Shown here one piece after another: positions 24,884-32,824 of a DNA stretch of 53,339 nt (the stretch's first letter is position 1; the number at the start of each line of letters is the position of its first letter). Made by a program: the position numbers and the translations under genes. Location of the stretch: positions 1 to 53,339 of the forward strand of contig JAMPEF010000009.1 of the NCBI GenBank assembly GCA_023665275.1, in the 5' to 3' direction. A model generated the notes under the pieces. It saw only the letters and a program-made list of their open reading frames with translations. It did not search any database and was not told the origin of the DNA. This DNA comes from Alistipes senegalensis (lineage in GTDB: Bacteria > Bacillota > Clostridia > Oscillospirales > Ruminococcaceae).

Positions 24884-26659
24884 TTAAATATACGCCTGTT
24901 TTTTCAGGATAGCTGTAAGAGTACGTCCGATAATAGTTAAATAATTTATGTCGTTGACAGACCACTTTTTAAAGCGTCCGACGTGACAGAATGATATAAG
25001 CCCTTTAATGATATTATTTTCAGTCATAAGGTATTGTATAGTGCCGCCGATATTCTGTTCTGTCAGACGAGTAAAAGCGTTGTCATCACGTCCCTCAAGT
25101 TCGTTGACGTTATCTATAGCAAGAATACTGTCACCGGAAAAACGTTCAGTATAATTATTTATGAAGATGTAGTCTGCATTTTTGGCGGAAGAGTTGCCAC
25201 AGCTTAAAATAAGATGCATATCATTTCCGGCAAAAACGCATATATCATCAAGATGAAACTGTATTCTTGTCTGTTCCAGCAGTACGGAAATATCCGGAAT
25301 CTGTCCGAATACAATATTTTCTGAAAGCTGTCCGATAAAAGCCAGTCTGTGCGAACTTTCTTTTTTGTCGCTGAGGAATGCTATTTTATTTTCCATATCC
25401 TTTTCAACAGCGCCGTGTTTTTCGATGTCGTATATTACGTATCTGTTCTGACCTTTCTTCTGTGCGATATATAAAGCCTTATCCGCCTGCATGAAAAGCT
25501 CGTCATATTCCTGACTGTCCACCGGATAAGTGGATATACCCATTGAACACGTTATGGTAAGATTTTCAGAACGTCCGGAAAATGCCCATTCAGTCTTTGT
25601 GCGTATAGCTCTTAAAATTCCTCTTAAATCGGTCTCATCACGGGTATCTTCAAGGACGATAAGAAATCCGGCACTGCTTATACGTCCCACAATGCCACGT
25701 GCGCCTATTTCCGTTTTGATTATTCCCGCAACGGTAAAAATAACCTCGTCGCCGAAAAGATGCCCGTATGTGTTTACAGTTTCATTGAAGTTGTCAATAT
25801 CAAGCAGAACCATGTTTACCCGACATGATGGCTTTCCGGCAAGAAGTTCCATAGCATAGGAAGTAACCGCCTGTTTATTCAGGACGCCGGAAAGAGAGTC
25901 CCTGTTTGCCTCAAGTGCAAGGTTTATATCTTTGGATTTCTGTCGTGAACTCACGACAGATATTATACCGGTGACTTTTCGTGTGTCGGGGTCATCATAG
26001 CGTGTGACACCACGGAAAAGACACATTTCACGACTTTTTCCGGCGGTAAGTATAGATGATTCAAATTCATAGTCAAAACGGTAGGCGCCGTTTTTTATAT
26101 CACTGCAAAGATTGTTGAAAGTCTCGGTATATCGTGACAGAATATATCCCGACTGTACGGAATCAGTCTGCCATTTATCAATGTCGCTGTCGGTTATTAT
26201 TATTTCACGGCAACAGTCAAACATATATATTTTTATTTTTCCGGTAAAGAAATTATATTCAAATGCAAGGTCATTTGTCAGGCTTAGAATATGTCTGTAT
26301 TCCGTGATTCTGTATTCACGGGAATATGCAAGCGTTTCAAGGGAAAAAACATCACTGAAACATATGCTAAAAAGATTTTCCGGAGAATCTGCAATCATTC
26401 TTACGGAAGCAAGCGTCCAGCGGAGTACATTGTTTATGCCTTTCATGCGTATGACGGTTTTTGCCGGAACTCCGGAAGATGCTGTTTCAAGACATTTTTC
26501 AATGTGCGGGAAGTCATTTTCTTCTATAGTCCGCTTGATAGAGTATACAACATCATTGCCGAAATACCGGAAGAAAGTTTCGTCAGCCCTTTGTGTATGG
26601 AAACTTCCGTCAATTATGACGTTTCCAAGTGTATAAATTTCATTGTTTATAAAATCCAT
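24884..26659 (-). CDS. GGDEF-like signalling protein with degenerate active site
   Basis: A 591-residue cytoplasmic protein. The first 240 residues look like PAS-type sensing (YSREYRITEYRHILSLTND, then a second segment). The middle is a GGDEF fold: SRDSLSGVLNK-like entry, LLDIDNFNETVNTYGHLFGDEVI, and the late GISTYPVDSQEYDELFMQADKALYIAQKKGQN. The active-site loop that should read GG(D/E)EF is SSAGF, so it is probably not a working diguanylate cyclase and may sense or bind instead. The C-terminal 170 residues resemble a GAF domain ending NYLTIIGRTLTAIL. It starts 12 bases after the AI-2E transporter gene and is probably in its operon. Confidence 0.82.
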   Translation of the reverse strand: MDFINNEIYTLGNVIIDGSFHTQRADETFFRYFGNDVVYSIKRTIEENDFPHIEKCLETASSGVPAKTVIRMKGINNVLRWTLASVRMIADSPENLFSICFSDVFSLETLAYSREYRITEYRHILSLTNDLAFEYNFFTGKIKIYMFDCCREIIITDSDIDKWQTDSVQSGYILSRYTETFNNLCSDIKNGAYRFDYEFESSILTAGKSREMCLFRGVTRYDDPDTRKVTGIISVVSSRQKSKDINLALEANRDSLSGVLNKQAVTSYAMELLAGKPSCRVNMVLLDIDNFNETVNTYGHLFGDEVIFTVAGIIKTEIGARGIVGRISSAGFLIVLEDTRDETDLRGILRAIRTKTEWAFSGRSENLTITCSMGISTYPVDSQEYDELFMQADKALYIAQKKGQNRYVIYDIEKHGAVEKDMENKIAFLSDKKESSHRLAFIGQLSENIVFGQIPDISVLLEQTRIQFHLDDICVFAGNDMHLILSCGNSSAKNADYIFINNYTERFSGDSILAIDNVNELEGRDDNAFTRLTEQNIGGTIQYLMTENNIIKGLISFCHVGRFKKWSVNDINYLTIIGRTLTAILKKQAYI

Positions 26660-26671
26660 AAATCAAACCTC

Positions 26672-27799
26672 TTAATTGTTATTTGTTTCAGCTATAGAAT
26701 TTTCACGGCGTTCAAGGAGTTCAAAAACAAGTTTATAAGCCGTTGCAGACAGCGGAACGCCTAAGAGCATACCAGTTACTCCGAAAAGCGCACCGCCGAC
26801 GGTTATTGAGGCAAGCACCCATATTGCCGGAAGTCCCGTTGAAGTACCTACTACTTTCGGATAAATAATATTGTCTTCAAGCTGTTGTAATATCATCAGA
26901 AATATGATAAAAACAAAAGTTTTCATGGGGTTTACTGTGAAGATTATAAACGCACTTATAAACATACCTGTAATTGCTCCCACTATGGGTACAAGAGCCG
27001 TTACACCTACTACAGTTCCAGCCATGGCGGCGTATGGCAGGCGAAGAATAGTCATTCCGATAAAGCAGAGTACGCCGATAATAATTCCCTCCGTGAACTG
27101 TCCTACAAAAAAACTCCGGAAAGTATCATCTGCTATTTCAAGTACGTGATTTAAGTATCTGCACGCCTTTTCAGGCAGACAGGCTTTTTCAATGCGTTTC
27201 AGGTCATGGGAAAGTTTATCCTTGCGCATAAGTACGTACAATGCAAATATAACAGATATTATAATATTTGTGACAAAAGATACTGTAGAACCTATAAACG
27301 AAACAAGGGAATCAAATATATTATAAGCTCCGTTTCCTACAGTATCGGAAAGACCCATTATATCGGGTTCAATACTGCTGATAAAATCCTGTATTTCGGG
27401 AATCTCTTTCAGTTTGGTTTTAGTGTACTGCTGTAGTTCCGTGAAGAGTTCCGGTATTGCATTACATATAATCCGGAATGCCTTTTCAAGTTCCGGATAT
27501 ACTATACTTACAACAAGCACTATTATCAGTACGGCACTTGCTAATGCAAGTCCTAAACAGACGGGTCTTCTTGATTTTATGGTCAGATTATTATTTTTTT
27601 CCGGAAAATAATGCCGTTCATAGAAGTTCATTATTATATTGAATATGTATGCAATCGCACAGCCCATAAGTAAAGGCACTAACGCTGCAAAAGCAGTCCG
27701 GAAAAGACCACATATAACATTGAAATTTTTTACTGCAATGCATACAATAAGTACAATCAGTGCAATAATGCTGTAACGTTGTATATATTTTTTTTCCAT
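26672..27799 (-). CDS. AI-2E family transporter
   Basis: A 375-residue membrane protein of the AI-2 exporter/UPF0118 family, with about eight hydrophobic segments. It has the family's long central amphipathic region (EKAFRIICNAIPELFTELQQYT) and the late GIIIGVLCFIGMTILRLPYA, GALFGVTGMLLGVPLSA and VVGTSTGLPAIWVL motifs. Members are described as exporting AI-2 or as Na+(Li+)/H+ antiporters; which applies here cannot be told. The ATG at 27799 has GGAGGC upstream; an earlier in-frame start at 27826 overlaps the promoter. It precedes the GGDEF-like gene. Confidence 0.88.
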   Translation of the reverse strand: MEKKYIQRYSIIALIVLIVCIAVKNFNVICGLFRTAFAALVPLLMGCAIAYIFNIIMNFYERHYFPEKNNNLTIKSRRPVCLGLALASAVLIIVLVVSIVYPELEKAFRIICNAIPELFTELQQYTKTKLKEIPEIQDFISSIEPDIMGLSDTVGNGAYNIFDSLVSFIGSTVSFVTNIIISVIFALYVLMRKDKLSHDLKRIEKACLPEKACRYLNHVLEIADDTFRSFFVGQFTEGIIIGVLCFIGMTILRLPYAAMAGTVVGVTALVPIVGAITGMFISAFIIFTVNPMKTFVFIIFLMILQQLEDNIIYPKVVGTSTGLPAIWVLASITVGGALFGVTGMLLGVPLSATAYKLVFELLERRENSIAETNNN

Positions 27800-27814
27800 C
27801 TGAAAGCCTCCTTT

Positions 27815-27843
27815 ATTATAACACATAATCGTGAAGATGTCAT
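27815..27843 (-). promoter_or_regulatory. promoter of the AI-2E/GGDEF operon
   Basis: Leftward: ATGACA (27843-27838), a 17-bp spacer and TATAAT (27820-27815), with a TG three bases before the -10 box. Confidence 0.65.
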
Positions 27844-27863
27844 GTTTTTTGTGAAAAATTTAC

Positions 27864-27892
27864 TTGAATATTTTACAGCAGTATGCTATAAT
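27864..27892 (+). promoter_or_regulatory. extended -10 promoter of fruK
   Basis: TTGAAT (27864-27869), a 17-bp spacer and TATAAT (27887-27892), preceded by the extended -10 TATGC. Confidence 0.75.
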
Positions 27893-27923
27893 TAAAACAT
27901 CAATTCAATAAGGAGCGTTTTTA

Positions 27924-28853
27924 ATGATAGTTACCGTTACTCTTAATCCGGCGGTTGATTGTGCCATGGGAGTTACCGGCTATGCAGAAAATTCCGTGAA
28001 CCGTGCGGATTTTCAGCACCTTACAGCCGGCGGCAAAGGTATAAATATATCAATAATTCTTGACAGACTTGGTATTGAAACTTCTGCCCTGAGTTTCTGT
28101 GGCGGTGAAACCGGAAGACTTCTCTGTAATCTGCTTGATAAAATCGGTTTGTCATATTCTATGGTATGGCTTGAAAATCAGCTTACACGCATAAATTTCA
28201 AGCTGAAATGTGGCTGTGCTGAAACTGAAATAAATGGTATGGGGACAGAAATTCCGCCGAAAATTCTTGATAAATTTATTTCTGACCTTGACGGAAGTAT
28301 CAATAATAATGATATTCTCGTACTCGCCGGAAGTATTCCGCCATCTGTTCCGTCTGATACATATGCACGTATAATGAAAAGACTTTCACGGCGAAATATC
28401 CGGATAGTTGTTGATACTTCCGGAAAACCTCTTCTTGAAATTCTCCCATACAGACCTTTTCTTATTAAACCGAATAATCATGAACTGGGCGAGATTCTCG
28501 GCAGACCCGTAAACACTCCGCAAGAGGCTCTTGACGGCGCACGGGAATTGCAGTCGCTGGGAGCAGGCAATGTAATAGTATCTCTTGCTGAAAAAGGTTC
28601 GGTTATGCTTACGGCTGACGGCTTGGAATACAGAATTGAAGCGCCGTCCGGAACGGTAAAAAATTCCGTTGGAGCAGGGGATTCAATGCTTGCCGGATTC
28701 CTTGCAGGGCTTGAAAAATCCGGAGAATATAATTACGCTCTCGCACTCGGTACGGCTTGCGGAAGTGCCACGGCTTTTTCCGGCGGACTTGCTGAAAAAC
28801 CGGAAATAATGCGTCTTTTCAGTGAAATAAATCCTTGTGCAGATTTTCTGTGA
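27924..28853 (+). CDS. fruK: 1-phosphofructokinase (PfkB family)
   Basis: A 309-residue ribokinase-fold sugar kinase. The N-terminus is MIVTVTLNPAVD, followed by the GGKGINISIILDRLG substrate motif; ATP-binding and catalytic NSVGAGDSMLAGFLAG lies near residue 250. These fit 1-phosphofructokinase (fructose-1-phosphate to fructose-1,6-bisphosphate); tagatose-6-phosphate kinase is the main alternative. It stands alone: there is no fructose PTS gene or DeoR regulator beside it, unlike many fru operons. AAGGAG precedes the ATG. Confidence 0.88.
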   Translation: MIVTVTLNPAVDCAMGVTGYAENSVNRADFQHLTAGGKGINISIILDRLGIETSALSFCGGETGRLLCNLLDKIGLSYSMVWLENQLTRINFKLKCGCAETEINGMGTEIPPKILDKFISDLDGSINNNDILVLAGSIPPSVPSDTYARIMKRLSRRNIRIVVDTSGKPLLEILPYRPFLIKPNNHELGEILGRPVNTPQEALDGARELQSLGAGNVIVSLAEKGSVMLTADGLEYRIEAPSGTVKNSVGAGDSMLAGFLAGLEKSGEYNYALALGTACGSATAFSGGLAEKPEIMRLFSEINPCADFL

Positions 28854-28926
28854 TATAGAATTTCAGATACTTTTTTTGTGAAAAATGCACAATGAATTGT
28901 GGAAAATTATTCCGGAAAAAATACAT

Positions 28927-29050
28927 CACAACCGGTTTTTGCCTGTCCTGCGAAGTTTAAAAAAAATTTCCTGATTATATTTTTTAAATATTTCTGTTAA
29001 CCGTGGTTAACAAAATCATTGACATTTCAGACCGGTTGTGTTAATATAAT
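28927..29050 (+). promoter_or_regulatory. pyruvate formate-lyase control region
   Basis: TTGACA (29019-29024) with TAATAT (29042-29047, 17-bp spacer) or TATAAT (29045-29050, 20-bp spacer). A perfect palindrome GTTAACC-GT-GGTTAAC (28996-29011) lies just upstream of the -35. A distant exact 10-bp inverted repeat CACAACCGGT (28927-28936) / ACCGGTTGTG (29031-29040) has its second arm inside the promoter spacer. The layout suggests a repressor or redox regulator. Confidence 0.6.
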
Positions 29051-29122
29051 TTTAGACAAATTTTTCTTAAATTTCGTTTCTGTAAAGAGACGTAAATTCA
29101 AATAAAGGAGTTATCAATTACT

Positions 29123-31177
29123 ATGGAATTTGCTAAAGAATGGGAAGGCTTTAAAGCCGGCAAATGGAGTTGTGATATAAACGTCAGCGACTTCATAAAG
29201 AAGAACTACACACCTTACGATGGCGACGAAAGCTTCCTCGCTGGTCCTACAGAGGCTACAACAAAGCTCTGGGATAAGGTTATGGAACTTACACAGAAAG
29301 AACGTGAGGCAGGCGGAGTTCTTGATATGGATACAAAGATTGTTTCCACTATCACTTCACATGATGCAGGCTATCTTGACAAAGACCTTGAAAAAATCGT
29401 CGGCGTGCAGACAGATAAGCCTTTCAAGCGTTCACTTCAGCCTTTCGGCGGTATCAGAATGGCTATGAATGCCTGTGAACAGAACGGCTATAAGGTTGAC
29501 AACGAAGTTGTAAAAATTTTCACAGAATACCGCAAGACACACAATCAGGGCGTTTTTGACGCTTACACTCCTGAAATGCGTATGGCTCGTAAGTCAGCTA
29601 TTATCACAGGTCTTCCGGACGCTTACGGAAGAGGTCGTATCATCGGCGACTACAGAAGAGTTGCACTCTATGGTATCGACAGACTTGTTGAAGATAAAAA
29701 ACATCAGATTGAAACTTCACTTGTAAGAATGACTTCAAAAAATATCCGTCTCCGTGAAGAACTTGCTGAGCAGGTACGTGCTTTAGGCGAACTTAAGAAA
29801 CTCGGTGAAATTTACGGTTTTGATATTTCACAGCCTGCCAAGAACGCACAGGAAGCTGTACAGTGGCTCTATTTCGGCTACCTTGCAGCTGTCAAGGAGC
29901 AGAACGGCGCTGCTATGTCACTCGGACGTACTTCAACATTCCTTGATATCTACATTCAGCGTGACCTTGATAACGGTGTTATCACTGAAGAACAGGCACA
30001 GGAAATCATTGACCACTTCATTATGAAGCTCCGTATTGTCAAGTTCGCAAGAACTCCTGAATATAATTCACTCTTCTCAGGAGACCCGACATGGGTTACT
30101 GAATCTATCGGCGGTGTGGATATTGACGGTCACCACCTTGTAACTAAGAACAGCTTCCGTTATCTCCATACTCTTGAGAACCTCGGCACTGCTCCTGAAC
30201 CGAATATGACAGTTCTCTGGTCACAGAAGCTTCCAAGAAAATTCAAGGAATACTGTGCTAAGATTTCTATCATGACTTCTTCTATCCAGTACGAAAACGA
30301 CGATATGATGAGAGTTATCCACGGTGACGATTATGCAATTGCTTGTTGTGTATCTTCAATGGTTGTCGGCAAGGAAATGCAGTTCTTCGGTGCACGTGCT
30401 AACCTCGCTAAGTGCCTCCTTTACGCTATAAATGGTGGTATCGATGAAAGAATAAAAGTTCAGGTAGGTCCTAAATACAGACCAGTTGAGGGCGATTATC
30501 TCGACTTCGACGACGTATGGGCTAAGTACCTTGATATGATGGAATGGCTTGCCGGACTTTATGTTAATACTCTTAACATTATCCACTATATGCACGACAA
30601 GTACAGCTATGAAAGAGTTCAGATGGCTCTCCACGACAGAGATGTAAAGCGTTATTTCGCTACAGGTATTGCTGGACTTTCAGTTGTTGCCGATTCACTT
30701 TCTGCTATCAAGTACGCTAAAGTTAAGTGCATCCGTGATGAAGACGGCGTTGTAACCGATTATGAAGTTGAGGGCGATTTCCCGAAATACGGCAACAACG
30801 ACGACAGAGTTGACGATATTGCTGTTAAAGTTGTTCGTACATTCATGGATATGATTAGAAAACATCATACTTACCGTGACGGCGTACCGACAATGTCCAT
30901 TCTTACTATCACATCTAACGTTGTTTACGGCAAGAAGACAGGTAACACACCGGACGGTCGTAAAGCTGGTATTCCGCTTGCTCCTGGTGCAAACCCGATG
31001 CACGGCAGAGATACACACGGTGCAGCAGCATCACTTTCTTCTGTTGCTAAGCTCCCGTTCAAGCATGCACAGGACGGCATTTCAAACACATTTTCTATCA
31101 TTCCGGGTGCGCTCGGCAAGGATATGGAAGTATTTGTCGGCGATATCGACATTGATAAACTTAGTCAGGGTGAATAA
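29123..31177 (+). CDS. pflB: pyruvate formate-lyase catalytic chain lacking its glycyl-radical domain
   Basis: A 684-residue protein matching the first ~690 residues of pyruvate formate-lyase, which splits pyruvate and CoA to acetyl-CoA and formate. The active-site pair C408-C409 is in [10 protein letters not shown], and the family blocks [31 protein letters not shown] and [10 protein letters not shown] are present. It stops right after [15 protein letters not shown], where a normal enzyme continues into the C-terminal domain bearing the radical Gly. That domain is encoded separately at 31473. The break is clean: an ordinary TAA, then new genes with their own starts, no frame shift. Codon choice is biased to AAG, CTC and CAC, as in strongly expressed genes. 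No pflA lies adjacent. Confidence 0.93.
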   Translation: MEFAKEWEGFKAGKWSCDINVSDFIKKNYTPYDGDESFLAGPTEATTKLWDKVMELTQKEREAGGVLDMDTKIVSTITSHDAGYLDKDLEKIVGVQTDKPFKRSLQPFGGIRMAMNACEQNGYKVDNEVVKIFTEYRKTHNQGVFDAYTPEMRMARKSAIITGLPDAYGRGRIIGDYRRVALYGIDRLVEDKKHQIETSLVRMTSKNIRLREELAEQVRALGELKKLGEIYGFDISQPAKNAQEAVQWLYFGYLAAVKEQNGAAMSLGRTSTFLDIYIQRDLDNGVITEEQAQEIIDHFIMKLRIVKFARTPEYNSLFSGDPTWVTESIGGVDIDGHHLVTKNSFRYLHTLENLGTAPEPNMTVLWSQKLPRKFKEYCAKISIMTSSIQYENDDMMRVIHGDDYAIACCVSSMVVGKEMQFFGARANLAKCLLYAINGGIDERIKVQVGPKYRPVEGDYLDFDDVWAKYLDMMEWLAGLYVNTLNIIHYMHDKYSYERVQMALHDRDVKRYFATGIAGLSVVADSLSAIKYAKVKCIRDEDGVVTDYEVEGDFPKYGNNDDRVDDIAVKVVRTFMDMIRKHHTYRDGVPTMSILTITSNVVYGKKTGNTPDGRKAGIPLAPGANPMHGRDTHGAAASLSSVAKLPFKHAQDGISNTFSIIPGALGKDMEVFVGDIDIDKLSQGE

Positions 31178-31180
31178 TTA

Positions 31181-31399
31181 ATGATTACTCCGAATATGCT
31201 CGGCAAAAACAGCACTCCGGAAGAACTTGCGGATTTTATCGACAAGTTGATGGCGGAGGGCAGTGGTCATGTAAATATTGAATCCAGTGAAGACGGCGAA
31301 GGTCTGAAAGTTGATACTGTCAACAGTACGGATTGTGGCACGGGAAAGGGTGCTTGTATGCAACCTACTGAACTGGATATAGACCCCGACGAAGACTAA
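31181..31399 (+). CDS. small protein encoded between the two parts of pyruvate formate-lyase
   Basis: A 72-residue acidic protein starting 3 bases after the pflB stop, with AGGGTGA as a weak ribosome site. It is unrecognised. The segment LADFIDKLMAEGSGHVNI resembles the start of the radical domain encoded next ([20 protein letters not shown]) in spacing and character, but the RVSGYAV radical motif is absent. Two Cys (CGTGKGAC) lie near residues 54-61. Conserved position between the two halves of an enzyme suggests a linked role, perhaps assembly or protection, which is inference. Confidence 0.65.
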   Translation: MITPNMLGKNSTPEELADFIDKLMAEGSGHVNIESSEDGEGLKVDTVNSTDCGTGKGACMQPTELDIDPDED

Positions 31400-31414
31400 T
31401 AATAATAATATCGG

Positions 31415-31439
31415 CGTGGACGTCTTCAGGCGTTCCACG
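31415..31439 (+). other. RNA hairpin between pflB region and the radical-domain gene
   Basis: CGTGGA-CGTC / GGCG-T-TCCACG, about 10 pairs with one bulged T and a TTCA loop. No T-run follows, so it is more like a processing or stability element than a terminator. It separates the 72-residue gene from the separately translated radical domain. Confidence 0.6.
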
Positions 31440-31472
31440 TCTATATAAAATCTTTAAGGAGGATTTTTAACG

Positions 31473-31715
31473 ATGGAAAACAATGCTACACAGGTTAACA
31501 ACCTTATTGAACTTCTTGACGGTTACGTTGAAAAAGGTGGTCATCACCTCAATGTAAACGTATTCACAAGAGAAACACTTCTTGACGCTCAGGCACACCC
31601 TGAAAAGTATCCTCAGCTTACAGTAAGAGTTTCCGGCTATGCCGTAAATTTCGTAAAGCTCACAAAGGAACAGCAGGACGATGTTATTTCAAGAACGTTC
31701 CATGCTTCTCTTTAA
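31473..31715 (+). CDS. stand-alone glycyl-radical domain of pyruvate formate-lyase (GrcA/YfiD-like)
   Basis: An 80-residue protein homologous to the C-terminal domain of pyruvate formate-lyase: [29 protein letters not shown], then the radical motif RVSGYAV with Gly55, ending [11 protein letters not shown]. In E. coli the similar protein YfiD (GrcA) replaces a damaged C-terminus of PflB; here the main chain has no such domain at all, so this gene must supply it. AAGGAGG lies 9 bases before the ATG, a stronger ribosome site than that of the preceding small gene, consistent with a need for matched or excess amounts. A strong terminator follows at once. Confidence 0.93.
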   Translation: MENNATQVNNLIELLDGYVEKGGHHLNVNVFTRETLLDAQAHPEKYPQLTVRVSGYAVNFVKLTKEQQDDVISRTFHASL

Positions 31716-31724
31716 TTAAACAGA

Positions 31725-31750
31725 AAGTCCGGAGAAATCCGGACTTTTTT
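31725..31750. terminator. bidirectional terminator after the split pfl operon
   Basis: AAGTCCGGA (31725-31733), GAAA loop, TCCGGACTT (31738-31746), then TTTT. The stem is perfect and A-rich on the left, so it also ends the converging ddh gene. Confidence 0.92.
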
Positions 31751-31755
31751 GTTTA

Positions 31756-32736
31756 TTAAAGCATTTTTGCTCTTAATTCTTCGGGGCTTAACTTAGAAAG
31801 ATATGCGGGTGCAATGTCGAAAGCAGTTTTACAGCCGGTTGCTCCCTCTTTTTTAAGACGGTATAAAGCCCGTGCATAGCAGATTAAAACACTTGCGGTA
31901 AATTCCGGATTGGAATCAAGTTTCAAGGAATATTCAATCATCTGATGTGTATTTTCGCCGGTAATTCCGCTCCTTATGACAAATCCACCATGTGGCATTT
32001 TATTATGAACGGCGTCAAATTCTTCTTCGGAAATAAAATTAACGGTTGTGTCGTATTCGTCAAAATAATTTTTCATCCCCTTAATATCAGCCTCAATTTT
32101 TGCAAGGTCGGCATTTTCTTCCGGAACAACCCAGCACTCACGTGTATGTTTCTGACGGGTAGAAAGTTCCGGCATACTTCCGGAGCGGACGGCGTTTATA
32201 GCATCATCAACCGGTACGGTATACTGAATGCCTTTTTTTACGCTCTCAACACGACGGATAGCGTCGGAATGTCCCTGACTTACGCCTTTTCCCCAGAAAG
32301 TATAGGTTTTTCCGTACGGTAGAATTGATTCGGCATAAAGCCTGTTGAGTGAAAAAAGTCCCGGGTCCCAGCCCAGCGAGATAATTGCAAGATGTCCGCT
32401 TTCTTTTGCCGCTTTATCGACGTTTGCAAAGTGTTCAGGTATTCTTGCGTGAGTGTCGAAGCTGTCAATTACGTTAAAGAATTCGGCAAGAGCCGGAGTC
32501 TGTTCAGGCAAATCGGTTGCACTTCCGCCACAGATTATCATGACATCGATTTTATCCTGATAATTTTTAACATCATCCATGCTGTAGACGTCACAGCCGG
32601 AAACAGTCTTGACCGTTTCGGGTTTACGACGTGTGAAAACTCCGAAAAGTTCCATATCATCATTTTGTTTCACGGCGAGTTCAACGCCTTTTCCGAGATT
32701 GCCATAACCGGCAATGCCGATTTTTATTTTGTCCAT
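31756..32736 (-). CDS. ddh: meso-diaminopimelate D-dehydrogenase
   Basis: A 326-residue NADPH-dependent enzyme that makes meso-diaminopimelate in one step from tetrahydrodipicolinate and ammonia. The Rossmann motif is IGIAGYGNLGKGVE (about 6-19). Family residues are seen in CGGSATDLPEQ, SFDTHARIPEH, SLGWDPGLFS and WGKGVSQGHSDAIR. It is monocistronic with its own promoter and terminator. Together with DapL-DapF it gives two parallel routes to the same cell-wall precursor. The ATG has GGAGG upstream. Confidence 0.94.
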   Translation of the reverse strand: MDKIKIGIAGYGNLGKGVELAVKQNDDMELFGVFTRRKPETVKTVSGCDVYSMDDVKNYQDKIDVMIICGGSATDLPEQTPALAEFFNVIDSFDTHARIPEHFANVDKAAKESGHLAIISLGWDPGLFSLNRLYAESILPYGKTYTFWGKGVSQGHSDAIRRVESVKKGIQYTVPVDDAINAVRSGSMPELSTRQKHTRECWVVPEENADLAKIEADIKGMKNYFDEYDTTVNFISEEEFDAVHNKMPHGGFVIRSGITGENTHQMIEYSLKLDSNPEFTASVLICYARALYRLKKEGATGCKTAFDIAPAYLSKLSPEELRAKML

Positions 32737-32767
32737 AGGTTTAACCTCCTTAAAAATCTGTACTTAC

Positions 32768-32796
32768 ATTATATCACAAAAATTTCCTGTTGTAAA
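32768..32796 (-). promoter_or_regulatory. promoter of ddh
   Basis: Leftward: TTTACA (32796-32791), a 17-bp spacer and TATAAT (32773-32768). Confidence 0.75.
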
Positions 32797-32819
32797 GAAA
32801 AAGCGGACATTAAGTCCGC
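32795..32819 (-). terminator. terminator of the hydrogenase-like gene
   Basis: Leftward: GCGGAC (32819-32814), TTAAT loop, GTCCGC (32808-32803), then TTTTTCTT. It is A-rich before the stem as well, so it could act in both directions. Its end touches the -35 box of ddh. Confidence 0.85.
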
Positions 32820-32824
32820 ATTTT

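Noticed and set aside
24570..24965. Minus-strand frame overlapping the antiporter and GGDEF genes
   Set aside because: It overlaps two well-supported genes and has no ribosome site or recognisable protein features.
28995..29012. Rex (redox repressor) binding site at the pfl promoter
   Set aside because: The GTTAA/TTAAC half-sites are right, but the gap is 6 bases where the known Rex consensus has 4, so I call it only an unassigned palindrome.
29123..31715. Split pyruvate formate-lyase as a sequencing frameshift
   Set aside because: The catalytic chain and radical domain are separated by 295 bases containing another start-to-stop gene and a hairpin, and the radical gene has its own ribosome site. 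One or two indels cannot rejoin them.
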